This document shows, piece by piece, positions 1-5,186 of a stretch of 5,326 nucleotides of DNA (positions are counted from its first letter, which is position 1; each line of letters opens with the position of its first letter). The notes beneath the pieces are model-generated. The model made no database searches. It was not told where the DNA came from and saw only the letters and a list, made by a program, of their open reading frames with translations. Source of the stretch: Clostridia bacterium (GTDB lineage Bacteria; Bacillota; Clostridia; Oscillospirales; CAG-272); assembly GCA_900768535.1 (NCBI GenBank), contig CAAGDE010000011.1, positions 1 to 5,326 of the forward strand, in the 5' to 3' direction. Both the position numbers and the translations under genes were made by a program.

Positions 1-44
1 AACAGACTTTACGGTACGTTGGTCGGGGGTATGCCCTTCTCAGT

Positions 45-117
45 GAAATTCTTTGGATTCCTAAACCTTTCTTCTAAGAAAGGTTTAGGCGGGGTTTGGG
101 GCAGAGCCCCAAGGTCT
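45..117 (-). repeat. Dispersed hairpin repeat, copy A
   Basis: This 73-nt element is the inverted partner of the copy at 4044-4117. Read on the minus strand it begins AGACCTTGGGGC, continues through CTGCCCCAAACC and ends near GAATTTC; the other copy shows the same order of blocks. It folds into two hairpins. The first is a 7-bp TTGGGGC/GCCCCAA stem (96-102 with 106-112, loop AGA). The second is a perfect 14-nt inverted repeat (60-73 with 76-89) centred on CT. It starts 25 nt after the stop codon of the gene at 143-652, so it may also act as the 3' barrier of that transcript, but there is no U-run and it is not a canonical intrinsic terminator. A miniature non-autonomous or REP-like element is the likeliest identity; this is inference. 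Confidence 0.6.
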
Positions 118-142
118 TCCCCCACCGCCAAGAACCCACCTC

Positions 143-652
143 TTATTTTTTTCTGAATATCCGAGCGAAGGCGACGTCGGCGGCGGCTACGACGGCGGCA
201 GTGATAGCCATAGCGCGCAGGGAGGCACCGGAGGTGCGCTGGAACTCGAAGACATCGACGGGCTCGGTGTCTTTGGAATTGCGCAGGATCTCGTAGCGAT
301 AGGTTGTGGTAGAGCGGATATAGGGGTTGTTGTTGGTCGCCTTCATGTCATCGGCGATCCGAGCGGAGAGAGCGCGGCAGTTTTCGCGCAGGGTATTCAG
401 CCGTTCACGCAGGGACGCCGCAGCGGTTCCCTCCGCATCCTCCATATCAACAGAGAAATCCATGTCATCCGCAAAGCCGTCATCCACGCGGCAGGCGAAT
501 TCCTCGTCCGCATTCTCCGCTGCGGCGCGCAGGTCAGCCGTCTCGTTCAGATCCGTATCGTCCGGCTCTTCGGCAAAGAACCGGATTTCCTCCTGCATCA
601 TGTCAGTCGGTTCGGATTCGTTGAAAGTCTTTTTTTCTTCATTGAATTCCAT
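143..652 (-). CDS. Acidic protein with coiled coil and C-terminal membrane anchor (hypothetical)
   Basis: The 169-residue product matches no family I recognise. Residues 1-75 are very acidic and low in complexity (runs such as EEPDDTD and DDMDFSVDMEDAE) and are probably disordered. Residues about 80-103 (LRERLNTLRENCRALSARI region) have heptad-like leucines and charges that fit a short coiled coil. Residues about 110-140 are more ordered-looking (YIRSTTTYRYEILRNSKDTE). A single weak hydrophobic segment lies at about 147-163, followed by RIFRKK, giving a tail-anchored layout with the bulk of the protein in the cytoplasm. There is no N-terminal signal peptide. The ATG is preceded by GGAGG with 8 nt spacing. 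The gene begins 64 nt after the VanY-like gene; that gap has only a weak 5-bp hairpin (696-700 with 711-715) and no visible promoter, so it is probably the last gene of the pnp operon. A soluble protein remains possible because the anchor is alanine-rich and contains an Asp. Confidence 0.75.
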   Translation of the reverse strand: MEFNEEKKTFNESEPTDMMQEEIRFFAEEPDDTDLNETADLRAAAENADEEFACRVDDGFADDMDFSVDMEDAEGTAAASLRERLNTLRENCRALSARIADDMKATNNNPYIRSTTTYRYEILRNSKDTEPVDVFEFQRTSGASLRAMAITAAVVAAADVAFARIFRKK

Positions 653-716
653 TGTTTCTTCCTCCGTTTCTCATCATACCAGTATATGACCGCTGCCCGA
701 TTTTTATGAGTCGGGT

Positions 717-1748
717 TTATTTAGGACTGTTCAGGTTCACCGTAACAATGAATCCGCCGATGTTGTCTCCGGAAATGGTGTAGTTATAATTCTTCGGAAC
801 CGGAACGGACGCACTGTCGCCCGATACCGCCACATAGTAGATTTCGTACGCCGCGTCCTTGGTCACGCGATTGCCGGCGGCATCCAGAAGCAGATGGGAG
901 CCGTCATGTTTGTGCGATGTGCGCAGCTGTTCGATATACCCCTCCAGGGAGAGATTCTGCGCGGTAATATACTGCGCGTGCGGCACACCGACATAGCGGA
1001 ACAGCTCACTGTAGTTGGGAACGCCCGTCTCCTGCGACTTGCTGGACGGGTAGCGCTGAATAAAGCCGTATTTGGCGCACATGGCATACAGACTGCTGTA
1101 CTTTCCGGCATCCAGCGTGCAGGATCCCCCATCACTGGAGATTGCCGCCGACAGTCCGGTGTGCTGATCGGAATGCCCCGGAGGAAGTGTACCGCTCCCC
1201 TTCTGGTCTTCTTCCGTACGGTAGCTTTCGTACAGATACAGCCGCTCCTGCGAGAGGTTGTAGAAATCCGTCAACAGCCGGTTGATAGCCTCCGCCGCCT
1301 CCGGAACCATATAGTTTTTCTTATTAAGCAAAAGATAATACGGCGTTGTGGTTCCCACCGATACACGGTAGTTTGCAATTTCATAGTTGCGGCGCTCCTC
1401 GGCGGTCATGTTCTCCAGCCGTGTGGACGGGAAATGATAGACCCGATCCTTGTTTACCACAATCAGATTGCCGCGATAAATGCTGACCGTTGCGTCCTCA
1501 CTGGTGGGCAGAACGGACAGCTGCCCGTACTCCACCTTGCCGGACGATCCGCCGCCTCCGCCGCCCGCCGACAGGCTGTGACCGAGGTGGCAGAACAGGA
1601 ACACCAGCCCCGTCAGCGCAAGCAGGAGGATCAGCGCACAGATTGCCAACAGCAGGATACGCATCTCCTGAAGTCTGCGCAGTCTCGCCCCCCGGTTACT
1701 GCGCTGGATCGTATTGAACGAACGCGGTCCCGCAGAACGGTTATTCAT
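717..1748 (-). CDS. Membrane-anchored VanY/M15B-like protein, probable pseudoenzyme
   Basis: The 343-residue protein has a basic cytoplasmic N-terminus (residues 1-30, many Arg), one membrane helix at about 31-54, and then a glycine-rich linker (62-67 plus SSG), so the rest is predicted to lie outside the membrane. A domain at about 145-260 resembles D-Ala-D-Ala carboxypeptidases of the VanY/M15B family: YR at 176-177, HSDQHTGLSAAI at 192-203, YGFIQRYP at 227-234 and FRYVG at 250-254. Active members have S-x-H-x-x-G-x-x-x-D and E-P-W-H-x-R. Here the corresponding residues are Q195 (with a His one place later), A202, Y246 and L249, so the zinc ligands and catalytic Glu are missing. The C-terminal part (about 260-343, with YEIYYVAVSG and ISGDNIGGFIVTV) resembles the tail I recall from clostridial M15 relatives. 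A wall-peptide binding or regulatory role is inference. The start has AGGAGG 10 nt upstream. It lies 45 nt after pnp and is likely co-transcribed with it. Confidence 0.85.
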   Translation of the reverse strand: MNNRSAGPRSFNTIQRSNRGARLRRLQEMRILLLAICALILLLALTGLVFLFCHLGHSLSAGGGGGGSSGKVEYGQLSVLPTSEDATVSIYRGNLIVVNKDRVYHFPSTRLENMTAEERRNYEIANYRVSVGTTTPYYLLLNKKNYMVPEAAEAINRLLTDFYNLSQERLYLYESYRTEEDQKGSGTLPPGHSDQHTGLSAAISSDGGSCTLDAGKYSSLYAMCAKYGFIQRYPSSKSQETGVPNYSELFRYVGVPHAQYITAQNLSLEGYIEQLRTSHKHDGSHLLLDAAGNRVTKDAAYEIYYVAVSGDSASVPVPKNYNYTISGDNIGGFIVTVNLNSPK

Positions 1749-1793
1749 GCAAAATCTTCCTCCTTTCCTTTGCGCTCACGGATGCGGGGGCAA

Positions 1794-3914
1794 TCAGCCC
1801 TCCAGCGCATCCTTGATGGAGAAGTCCATTCTTCCCTTTTTGTCAAGACCGATATACTTCACCTTGACCACGTCTCCCAGCTTGAGCACGTCCTCCACCT
1901 TATCAATGCGGCGGGGCGCGATCTTGGAGATGTGAACCATGCCCTCCTTGCCGGGCGCGTACTCGACAAAGCAGCCGAATTCCTTGATTCCGGTCACGGT
2001 TCCGGTGTAGATTGCACCGACCTCCGGCTCAAAGACGATGGCATCGATGCACGCCTTTGCCGCCTTTGCCTGTGCGTCATTGACCGCGGCGATGTGGATG
2101 GTTCCGTCATCGTCGATGTCAATCTTCGCGCCGGTGTCGGCAACGATCTTCTGAATCACGGCGCCACCCTTGCCGATGACCTCGCGGATCTTGTCCGGGT
2201 CGATCTTCATGGTGGTCATCTTCGGCGCGTACTTCGAAACCTCGGCACGCGGCGCGGGAATTGCCTTCAGAAGCACTTCATCAATGATATAATCGCGTCC
2301 GATATGGGTCATTTCGAGCGCCTTTTTGATGATCTCCGGTGTCAGACCGTCGATCTTCAGATCCATCTGAATCGAGGTGATGCCCGCATGGGTTCCGGCG
2401 ACCTTGAAGTCCATATCGCCGTAGAAATCCTCCAGCCCCTGGATATCCAGCATGGTATCCCACGAGCCGTCCTCGGCGGTAATCAGTCCGCAGGAGATAC
2501 CTGCGACCGGCGCCTTGATCGGCACACCCGCGTCCATCAGCGCCAGCGTGGAGCCGCAGACCGACCCCTGCGAGGTCGAGCCGTTGGACGACACGACGTC
2601 GGACACCAGACGGATGGCATACGGGAATTCCTCTTCGCTCGGCAGAACCGGGATCAGCGAACGCTCCGCCAGCGCGCCGTGACCGATCTCTCTGCGTCCG
2701 GGGCTTCTCACGGGCTTTGCTTCACCGGTCGAAAAGCCGGGCATATTATAGTGATGCATATAGCGCTTGGAGGTCTCGCTGTCGATGCCGTCCAGCATCT
2801 GTGCCTCGGACAGCGTTCCGAGCGTGGCGGCGGTCATGACCTGCGTCTGCCCTCTGGTGAACAGCCCTGAGCCGTGCACGCGCGGCAGCAGTCCCACCTC
2901 AGCCGCCAGCGGGCGGATCTGATCCATTCTTCTGCCGTCCACACGCTTCTTGTCAACCAGCAGCCAGCGGCGGACGATCTTCTTCTGAATCTTATAGACC
3001 AGCTCGTCCATCATGCCGGGCAGTGCCGGATACTTTTCGGTGAACTTTTCGAGAATTGCGTCCTTGATCGGCACCATCTTGGTGTCGCGGACGTTCTTGT
3101 CATCGGTGTCGAGCGCGTCCATGACGTCCTTTTCGCAGAACGCGAAAATTTCGTCGAACATATCGTGATCCAGCTCGCAGGAGGGATACGCGAACTTCGG
3201 CTTGCCGATTTCGTCAACAATGCCGTTGATGAACACCAGCAGATCCCTGATCTCCTCGTGCGCCTTCATAATGGCTTCGAACATGACCTCATCGCTGACC
3301 TGATTTGCGCCGGCTTCGATCATGACGACCTTCTTCATCGATGCGGCAACAGTCAGCTGCAGATCGCTCTTCTTCTGCTCCTCGGCGTTGGGGTTGACCA
3401 CCAGCTTGCCGTCAACCAAGCCCATGAACACGCCGCCGATCGGTCCGTTCCACGGAATATCCGAAATCGACAGGGCGATGGAAGCACCGATCATTGCGGT
3501 GATCTCCGGCGAGCAGTCGGGATCGACCGACATGACGGTCAGGGTCAGCGCCACATCGTTGCGCAGATCCTTCGGGAACAGCGGACGGATGGGGCGGTCA
3601 ATCACGCGGGAGGTCAGCACCGCCTTCTCGGACGGCTTGCCTTCTCTCTTGAGATATCCGCCGGGGATCTTCCCTGCGGCATACATTCTTTCGTCAAAGT
3701 CGACCGACAGCGGCAGAAAATCGATGCCGTCGCGCGGCTTTTCGGAAGCGGTGGCACAGCAAAGCACAGCGGTGTCACCGTAGCGGCAGAGCACCGAGCC
3801 GTTTGCAAGCCCTGCCATTTTTCCCGACTCGATGACGAGCGGTCTGCCGGCAAGGGTGTAGCGGAACACCTTGTAGTTTTTGAATTCCATGGGCGTGCTG
3901 ATGGGATTGGACAT
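1794..3914 (-). CDS. pnp: Polynucleotide phosphorylase (polyribonucleotide nucleotidyltransferase)
   Basis: This 706-residue enzyme degrades RNA 3' to 5' by phosphorolysis, releasing nucleoside diphosphates, and is a trimeric cytoplasmic component of bacterial mRNA turnover. The full family layout is present. The first RNase PH domain runs from about 20 to 155 (GRPLVIESGKMAGLANGSV from residue 23, and DRPIRPLFP). A helical linker follows. The second, catalytic RNase PH domain spans about 325-560 and includes GRREIGHG at 406-413 and GDMDFKVAGT at 499-508. D496, D502 and K504 correspond to the E. coli catalytic D486, D492 and K494. A KH domain has GKGG at 581-584, and an S1 RNA-binding domain covers about 632-701. 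Length is normal and no lesion is seen. The chosen ATG has GGAGG 7 nt upstream; the later Met9 has no ribosome binding site. The gene follows rpsO, the classical rpsO-pnp order, and its leader can sequester the Shine-Dalgarno, suggesting translational control. Confidence 0.98.
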   Translation of the reverse strand: MSNPISTPMEFKNYKVFRYTLAGRPLVIESGKMAGLANGSVLCRYGDTAVLCCATASEKPRDGIDFLPLSVDFDERMYAAGKIPGGYLKREGKPSEKAVLTSRVIDRPIRPLFPKDLRNDVALTLTVMSVDPDCSPEITAMIGASIALSISDIPWNGPIGGVFMGLVDGKLVVNPNAEEQKKSDLQLTVAASMKKVVMIEAGANQVSDEVMFEAIMKAHEEIRDLLVFINGIVDEIGKPKFAYPSCELDHDMFDEIFAFCEKDVMDALDTDDKNVRDTKMVPIKDAILEKFTEKYPALPGMMDELVYKIQKKIVRRWLLVDKKRVDGRRMDQIRPLAAEVGLLPRVHGSGLFTRGQTQVMTAATLGTLSEAQMLDGIDSETSKRYMHHYNMPGFSTGEAKPVRSPGRREIGHGALAERSLIPVLPSEEEFPYAIRLVSDVVSSNGSTSQGSVCGSTLALMDAGVPIKAPVAGISCGLITAEDGSWDTMLDIQGLEDFYGDMDFKVAGTHAGITSIQMDLKIDGLTPEIIKKALEMTHIGRDYIIDEVLLKAIPAPRAEVSKYAPKMTTMKIDPDKIREVIGKGGAVIQKIVADTGAKIDIDDDGTIHIAAVNDAQAKAAKACIDAIVFEPEVGAIYTGTVTGIKEFGCFVEYAPGKEGMVHISKIAPRRIDKVEDVLKLGDVVKVKYIGLDKKGRMDFSIKDALEG

Positions 3915-3921
3915 GATTTTT

Positions 3922-3967
3922 CCTCCGTAACATAAAATCGTAAAATATAGTTTTCGTCCTACGGAGG
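3922..3967 (-). promoter_or_regulatory. pnp leader helix that masks the Shine-Dalgarno
   Basis: The pnp Shine-Dalgarno TACGGAGG (3922-3929 on the minus strand) has a perfect 8-nt complement, CCTCCGTA, upstream in the same leader (3960-3967). The two are separated by a 30-nt AT-rich loop (3930-3959). When paired, the whole ribosome binding site is in a helix. That the pairing can form is seen directly in the sequence; that it controls translation is inference. PNPase in E. coli is known to limit its own synthesis through its mRNA leader, so a functionally similar device is reasonable, though the structures are not expected to match. Confidence 0.5.
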
Positions 3968-3975
3968 TTTAGCAC

Positions 3976-4026
3976 TTAGCAGTGTACATAAGCGGCTGCG
4001 GGCTTATGTACACGGTTAACTGCTAA
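3976..4026 (-). other. Long hairpin in the pnp 5' leader
   Basis: The arms GTACATAAGC and GCTTATGTAC (3984-3993 with 4002-4011) pair perfectly around an 8-nt GC-rich loop. The outer arms TTAGCAGT and ACTGCTAA (3976-3983 with 4019-4026) extend the stem after a 7-nt one-sided bulge; a 12-bp inner stem with a 6-bp outer stem is an alternative. The hairpin sits 61 nt before the pnp start codon and 8 nt before the Shine-Dalgarno-masking helix. It has no U-run on either strand and is not an intrinsic terminator. A double-stranded RNase processing site like the one in the E. coli pnp leader is one possible role; the edge of a mobile repeat is another. Confidence 0.5.
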
Positions 4027-4043
4027 TCGACCGCAAGACGGGT

Positions 4044-4117
4044 AGACCTTGTGGCGCTGCCCCAAACCCTTCCTACTCCCTTCTTGAAAGAAGGGTTTAA
4101 GAATCCCAGGAACTTTC
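4044..4117 (+). repeat. Dispersed hairpin repeat, copy B
   Basis: This 74-nt element is homologous to copy A at 45-117 in opposite orientation. Shared blocks, in order, are AGACCTTG, GGC, CTGCCCCAAACC, CCTA, TTCTT, AAG, GGTTTA, GAATCC and a TTTC end. The CCCTTCTT/AAGAAGGG hairpin (4078-4085 with 4088-4095) corresponds to the longer 14-nt inverted repeat of copy A, with several substitutions between them. It lies within the rpsO-pnp spacer and would be transcribed in any rpsO-pnp read-through message. Compared with copy A it looks partly decayed. Confidence 0.6.
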
Positions 4118-4213
4118 AATCAAGGGGGGTGCAAGGGCAGCCGATGCGTGGGGCGAAGCCTTGAGGGGATCGACCGGGGCGCAACGGGCGGGGTGTTCTC
4201 AGAATGGCGACAA
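4118..4213. other. Unassigned GC-rich spacer between repeat copy B and rpsO
   Basis: These 96 nt are rich in G on the plus strand (several runs of four to six G) and contain only a short GGC-TTC-GCC type hairpin on the minus strand. I see no coding sequence, consensus promoter for pnp, or known RNA family here. On the minus strand the matching C-rich, G-poor transcript could resemble a Rho-loading region, but this is speculative. Confidence 0.3.
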
Positions 4214-4254
4214 GGGAGCAGGAGCAGTTGCTTCTGCCGCTGCTCTCTGCTCCC
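4214..4254 (-). terminator. Strong hairpin just after rpsO, without a U-run
   Basis: GGGAGCAG plus GAGCAG (4214-4227) pairs with CTGCTC plus CTGCTCCC (4240-4254), giving 14 bp with one bulged base and a 12-nt loop. It begins 6 nt after the rpsO stop codon. On the transcript strand it is followed by TTGTCGCC, not a T-tract, so efficient intrinsic termination is doubtful. It probably protects the rpsO 3' end or gives partial termination while allowing read-through into pnp. That role is inferred. Confidence 0.45.
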
Positions 4255-4260
4255 GATCGG

Positions 4261-4527
4261 TTATCTTCTCAGACCCAGTTTGCCAATGATTGCACGGTAG
4301 CGCTCAATATCGTTGTTCTGCAGATAGTTGAGCAGATTCCGTCTGTGACCGATCATCTTCTGCAGTCCGCGACGGCTGTGGAAGTCCTTTTTGTTGAGCT
4401 TGAGGTGCTCGGTCAGGGTGTTGATGCGGGAGGTCAGAACCGCGATCTGCACCTCAGGAGAACCGGTGTCCCCTTCGTGCGTTGCATACTGAGCAATGAT
4501 AGCCTGTTTTTCGTCTTTCGTCATCAT
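4261..4527 (-). CDS. rpsO: 30S ribosomal protein S15
   Basis: The 88-residue product is S15, a primary binder of 16S rRNA at the central-domain three-way junction and part of an intersubunit bridge. It aligns without gaps over most of its length with E. coli S15: DTGSPEVQIAVLTSRI at 20-35, KKDFHSRRGL at 46-55, RRNLLNYL at 62-69, and the C-terminal GLRR. H41, D48 and S51, the residues known in the family to contact the G-U/G-C motif of rRNA, are kept, while the usual His at 49 is Phe. Two adjacent ATG codons open the gene. AAGGAA lies 7 nt before the first and an AAAGGTG lies further up, so the first is chosen, though the second is possible. The gene has its own promoter and a 5' leader of roughly 115 nt that can fold over the ribosome binding site. 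It precedes pnp, the widespread arrangement. Confidence 0.98.
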   Translation of the reverse strand: MMTKDEKQAIIAQYATHEGDTGSPEVQIAVLTSRINTLTEHLKLNKKDFHSRRGLQKMIGHRRNLLNYLQNNDIERYRAIIGKLGLRR

Positions 4528-4531
4528 GGTA

Positions 4532-4627
4532 GGTTTCCTTCACCTTTCAATAATATTGATGCGCAGGCACAGCAACCGGCGGGTGAAGAGCCACAGGGAC
4601 AAGCACTGCGACCTGTATCCGGAAACC
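4532..4627 (-). promoter_or_regulatory. Candidate S15-responsive leader of rpsO
   Basis: In the transcript, GGTTTCC (4627-4621) is perfectly complementary to GGAAACC (4538-4532), which includes most of the AAGGAA ribosome binding site. Inside this, CTTCACC (4588-4582) is complementary to GGTGAAG (4544-4538), covering the second purine-rich site. Between them ACAGG (4616-4612) can pair with CCTGT (4597-4593). The result is a three-way junction that buries the initiation region. S15 binds three-way junctions in rRNA and represses its own mRNA through different leader folds in several bacterial groups, so autoregulation is a natural guess. The pairings are seen; the function is inferred. Confidence 0.5.
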
Positions 4628-4648
4628 GAGCAAGCGTCATACATGGGT

Positions 4649-4677
4649 ATTATATCACACTTTCCCTCTTTTGTAAA
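4649..4677 (-). promoter_or_regulatory. Sigma-A promoter of rpsO
   Basis: On the minus strand a -35 box TTTACA (4677-4672) lies 17 bp from a perfect -10 box TATAAT (4654-4649). A TG one base before the -10 gives an extended -10. Transcription should begin near 4642, leaving a leader of roughly 115 nt before rpsO. Confidence 0.85.
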
Positions 4678-4700
4678 TAGCTTTTTCGAAAAAAGTCAGA
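4678..4700 (-). promoter_or_regulatory. Shared promoter-upstream element, rpsO copy
   Basis: On the minus strand the 19-nt stretch from 4700 to 4682 reads TCTGAC, six T, CG, five A. It ends 4 nt before the -35 box. It matches the element in front of the tRNA promoter at 18 of 19 positions with identical spacing. The core is a palindrome, T-tract-CG-A-tract. It could be an UP element contacted by the RNA polymerase alpha subunit or a site for a growth-linked regulator. Confidence 0.55.
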
Positions 4701-4788
4701 AAAAACTTTTTTCCGACAGGTGTAAAACCGTCAAAAAGGCACAAATTCACGTCTGCCCGGAGCCCAAAATTCACTTTTTCCGGGAAAG

Positions 4789-4811
4789 TCTGATTTTTTT
4801 CGAAAAAAGGC
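4789..4811 (+). promoter_or_regulatory. Shared promoter-upstream element, tRNA copy
   Basis: The 19 nt from 4789 to 4807 read TCTGAT, six T, CG, five A, and end 4 nt before the -35 box of the tRNA promoter. The only difference from the rpsO copy is T for C at the sixth position. Together the two copies make the 110-nt divergent promoter region nearly two-fold symmetric. Confidence 0.55.
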
Positions 4812-4840
4812 TTGACAAACGCCTCAACCTGTGGTATAAT
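4812..4840 (+). promoter_or_regulatory. Consensus sigma-A promoter of the tRNA operon
   Basis: Perfect -35 TTGACA (4812-4817), a 17-bp spacer, and perfect -10 TATAAT (4835-4840), with TG at 4832-4833 making an extended -10. This is an unusually strong promoter, as expected for stable RNA. Transcription should begin near 4847, giving a leader of about 34 nt, with a small GCGAAGG/CCTTTGC inverted repeat, before the first tRNA. Confidence 0.93.
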
Positions 4841-4880
4841 ATCACTGTTCCGAAGCGAAGGTTCCTTTGCAAGGGTCGTC

Positions 4881-4955
4881 GCTGGTGTGGCTCAATGGCA
4901 GAGCAGCTGATTTGTAATCAGCAGGTTGTTGGTTCGACTCCGATCACCAGCTCCA
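4881..4955 (+). tRNA. tRNA-Thr (anticodon TGT)
   Basis: A complete 75-nt cloverleaf with encoded CCA. The acceptor stem GCTGGTG/CACCAGC is perfect (4881-4887 with 4945-4951) with discriminator T. The D arm is GCTC/GAGC. The anticodon stem GCTGA/TCAGC encloses TTTGTAA, placing TGT at 4913-4915, which reads ACA. The T loop is TTCGACT at 4933-4939 with a 5-bp stem containing two G-U pairs. It is the first gene of a two-tRNA operon behind a consensus promoter. Confidence 0.97.
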
Positions 4956-4957
4956 AT

Positions 4958-4979
4958 GAGTTCACATCCCCGTGAACTC
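4958..4979 (+). other. Hairpin between the two tRNAs
   Basis: GAGTTCAC (4958-4965) and GTGAACTC (4972-4979) form a perfect 8-bp stem with a 6-nt loop ATCCCC. It begins 2 nt after the CCA of tRNA-Thr and ends 7 nt before tRNA-Tyr. Only three T follow, so it is not a proper terminator. It probably shapes 3' processing of the first tRNA or separates the two precursors. Confidence 0.55.
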
Positions 4980-4986
4980 TTTCCAT

Positions 4987-5071
4987 GGGAGATTTCCCGA
5001 GCGGTCAAAGGGGGCAGACTGTAAATCTGTTGTCACTGACTTCGGTGGTCCGAATCCACCATCTCCCACCA
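4987..5071 (+). tRNA. tRNA-Tyr (anticodon GTA)
   Basis: A class II tRNA of 85 nt with encoded CCA. The acceptor stem GGGAGAT/ATCTCCC (4987-4993 with 5061-5067) is perfect and the discriminator is A. The anticodon stem GCAGA/TCTGT encloses CTGTAAA, placing GTA at 5021-5023, which reads TAC and TAT. The long variable arm that follows (TGTCACTGACTTC region) is expected for bacterial tRNA-Tyr. The T loop lies in GGTCCGAATCCACC. Confidence 0.97.
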
Positions 5072-5109
5072 AAATACCCGCGCAGATGTGCGGGTATTTC
5101 TTTTTTTTT
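5072..5109 (+). terminator. Intrinsic terminator of the tRNA operon
   Basis: AAATACCCGC (5072-5081) pairs perfectly with GCGGGTATTT (5090-5099). Two more inner pairs leave an AGAT tetraloop. The stem is followed by one C and then nine T (5101-5109). It starts immediately after the CCA of tRNA-Tyr. Confidence 0.96.
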
Positions 5110-5130
5110 GAAAAAATCCGCTTGCAGTTT

Positions 5131-5149
5131 CCCTTCCCCCAAGGGGAGG
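5131..5149. repeat. Diverged hairpin, probable degenerate first unit of the array
   Basis: CCTTCCCC-CAA-GGGGAGG resembles the CCTTCCCC-ACCCG-GGGGAAGG hairpin of the two downstream units and is followed by a similar TTTGGA to GTGAG stretch. This makes it a likely worn copy of the same repeat. Confidence 0.4.
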
Positions 5150-5186
5150 TTTGGACAGGATTCCCTGCGTGAGTGCGCTCGCCTGT

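Noticed and set aside
60..112. Intrinsic terminator for the leftward operon
   Set aside because: Two good hairpins are present but neither is followed by a U-run on the transcript, and both belong to a repeat found elsewhere in the window, so I report a repeat instead.
894..2870. A 658-codon open frame on the plus strand across the VanY-like gene and pnp
   Set aside because: It is antisense to two well-supported genes, has no ribosome binding site, and its protein is rich in R, H, L and D with no recognisable domain. It arises from the GC bias of the true reading frame.
2874..3935. A 353-codon plus-strand open frame opposite pnp
   Set aside because: Same reasoning: it shadows the conserved N-terminal half of PNPase, and no independent start signal is visible.
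3968..4213. A separate promoter for pnp
   Set aside because: TTGATT and TTGCGG have no acceptable -10 at 16-18 bp on the minus strand, and TATATT near the start codon has no -35. I could not support a call.
4253..4260. CCGATCGG palindrome next to the rpsO stop codon
   Set aside because: An 8-nt palindrome is expected by chance and overlaps the base of the hairpin at 4214-4254.
4204..4975. Plus-strand open frames over rpsO and its leader into tRNA-Thr
   Set aside because: They are antisense to rpsO, cross a strong divergent promoter region and the start of a tRNA, and show no protein signature.
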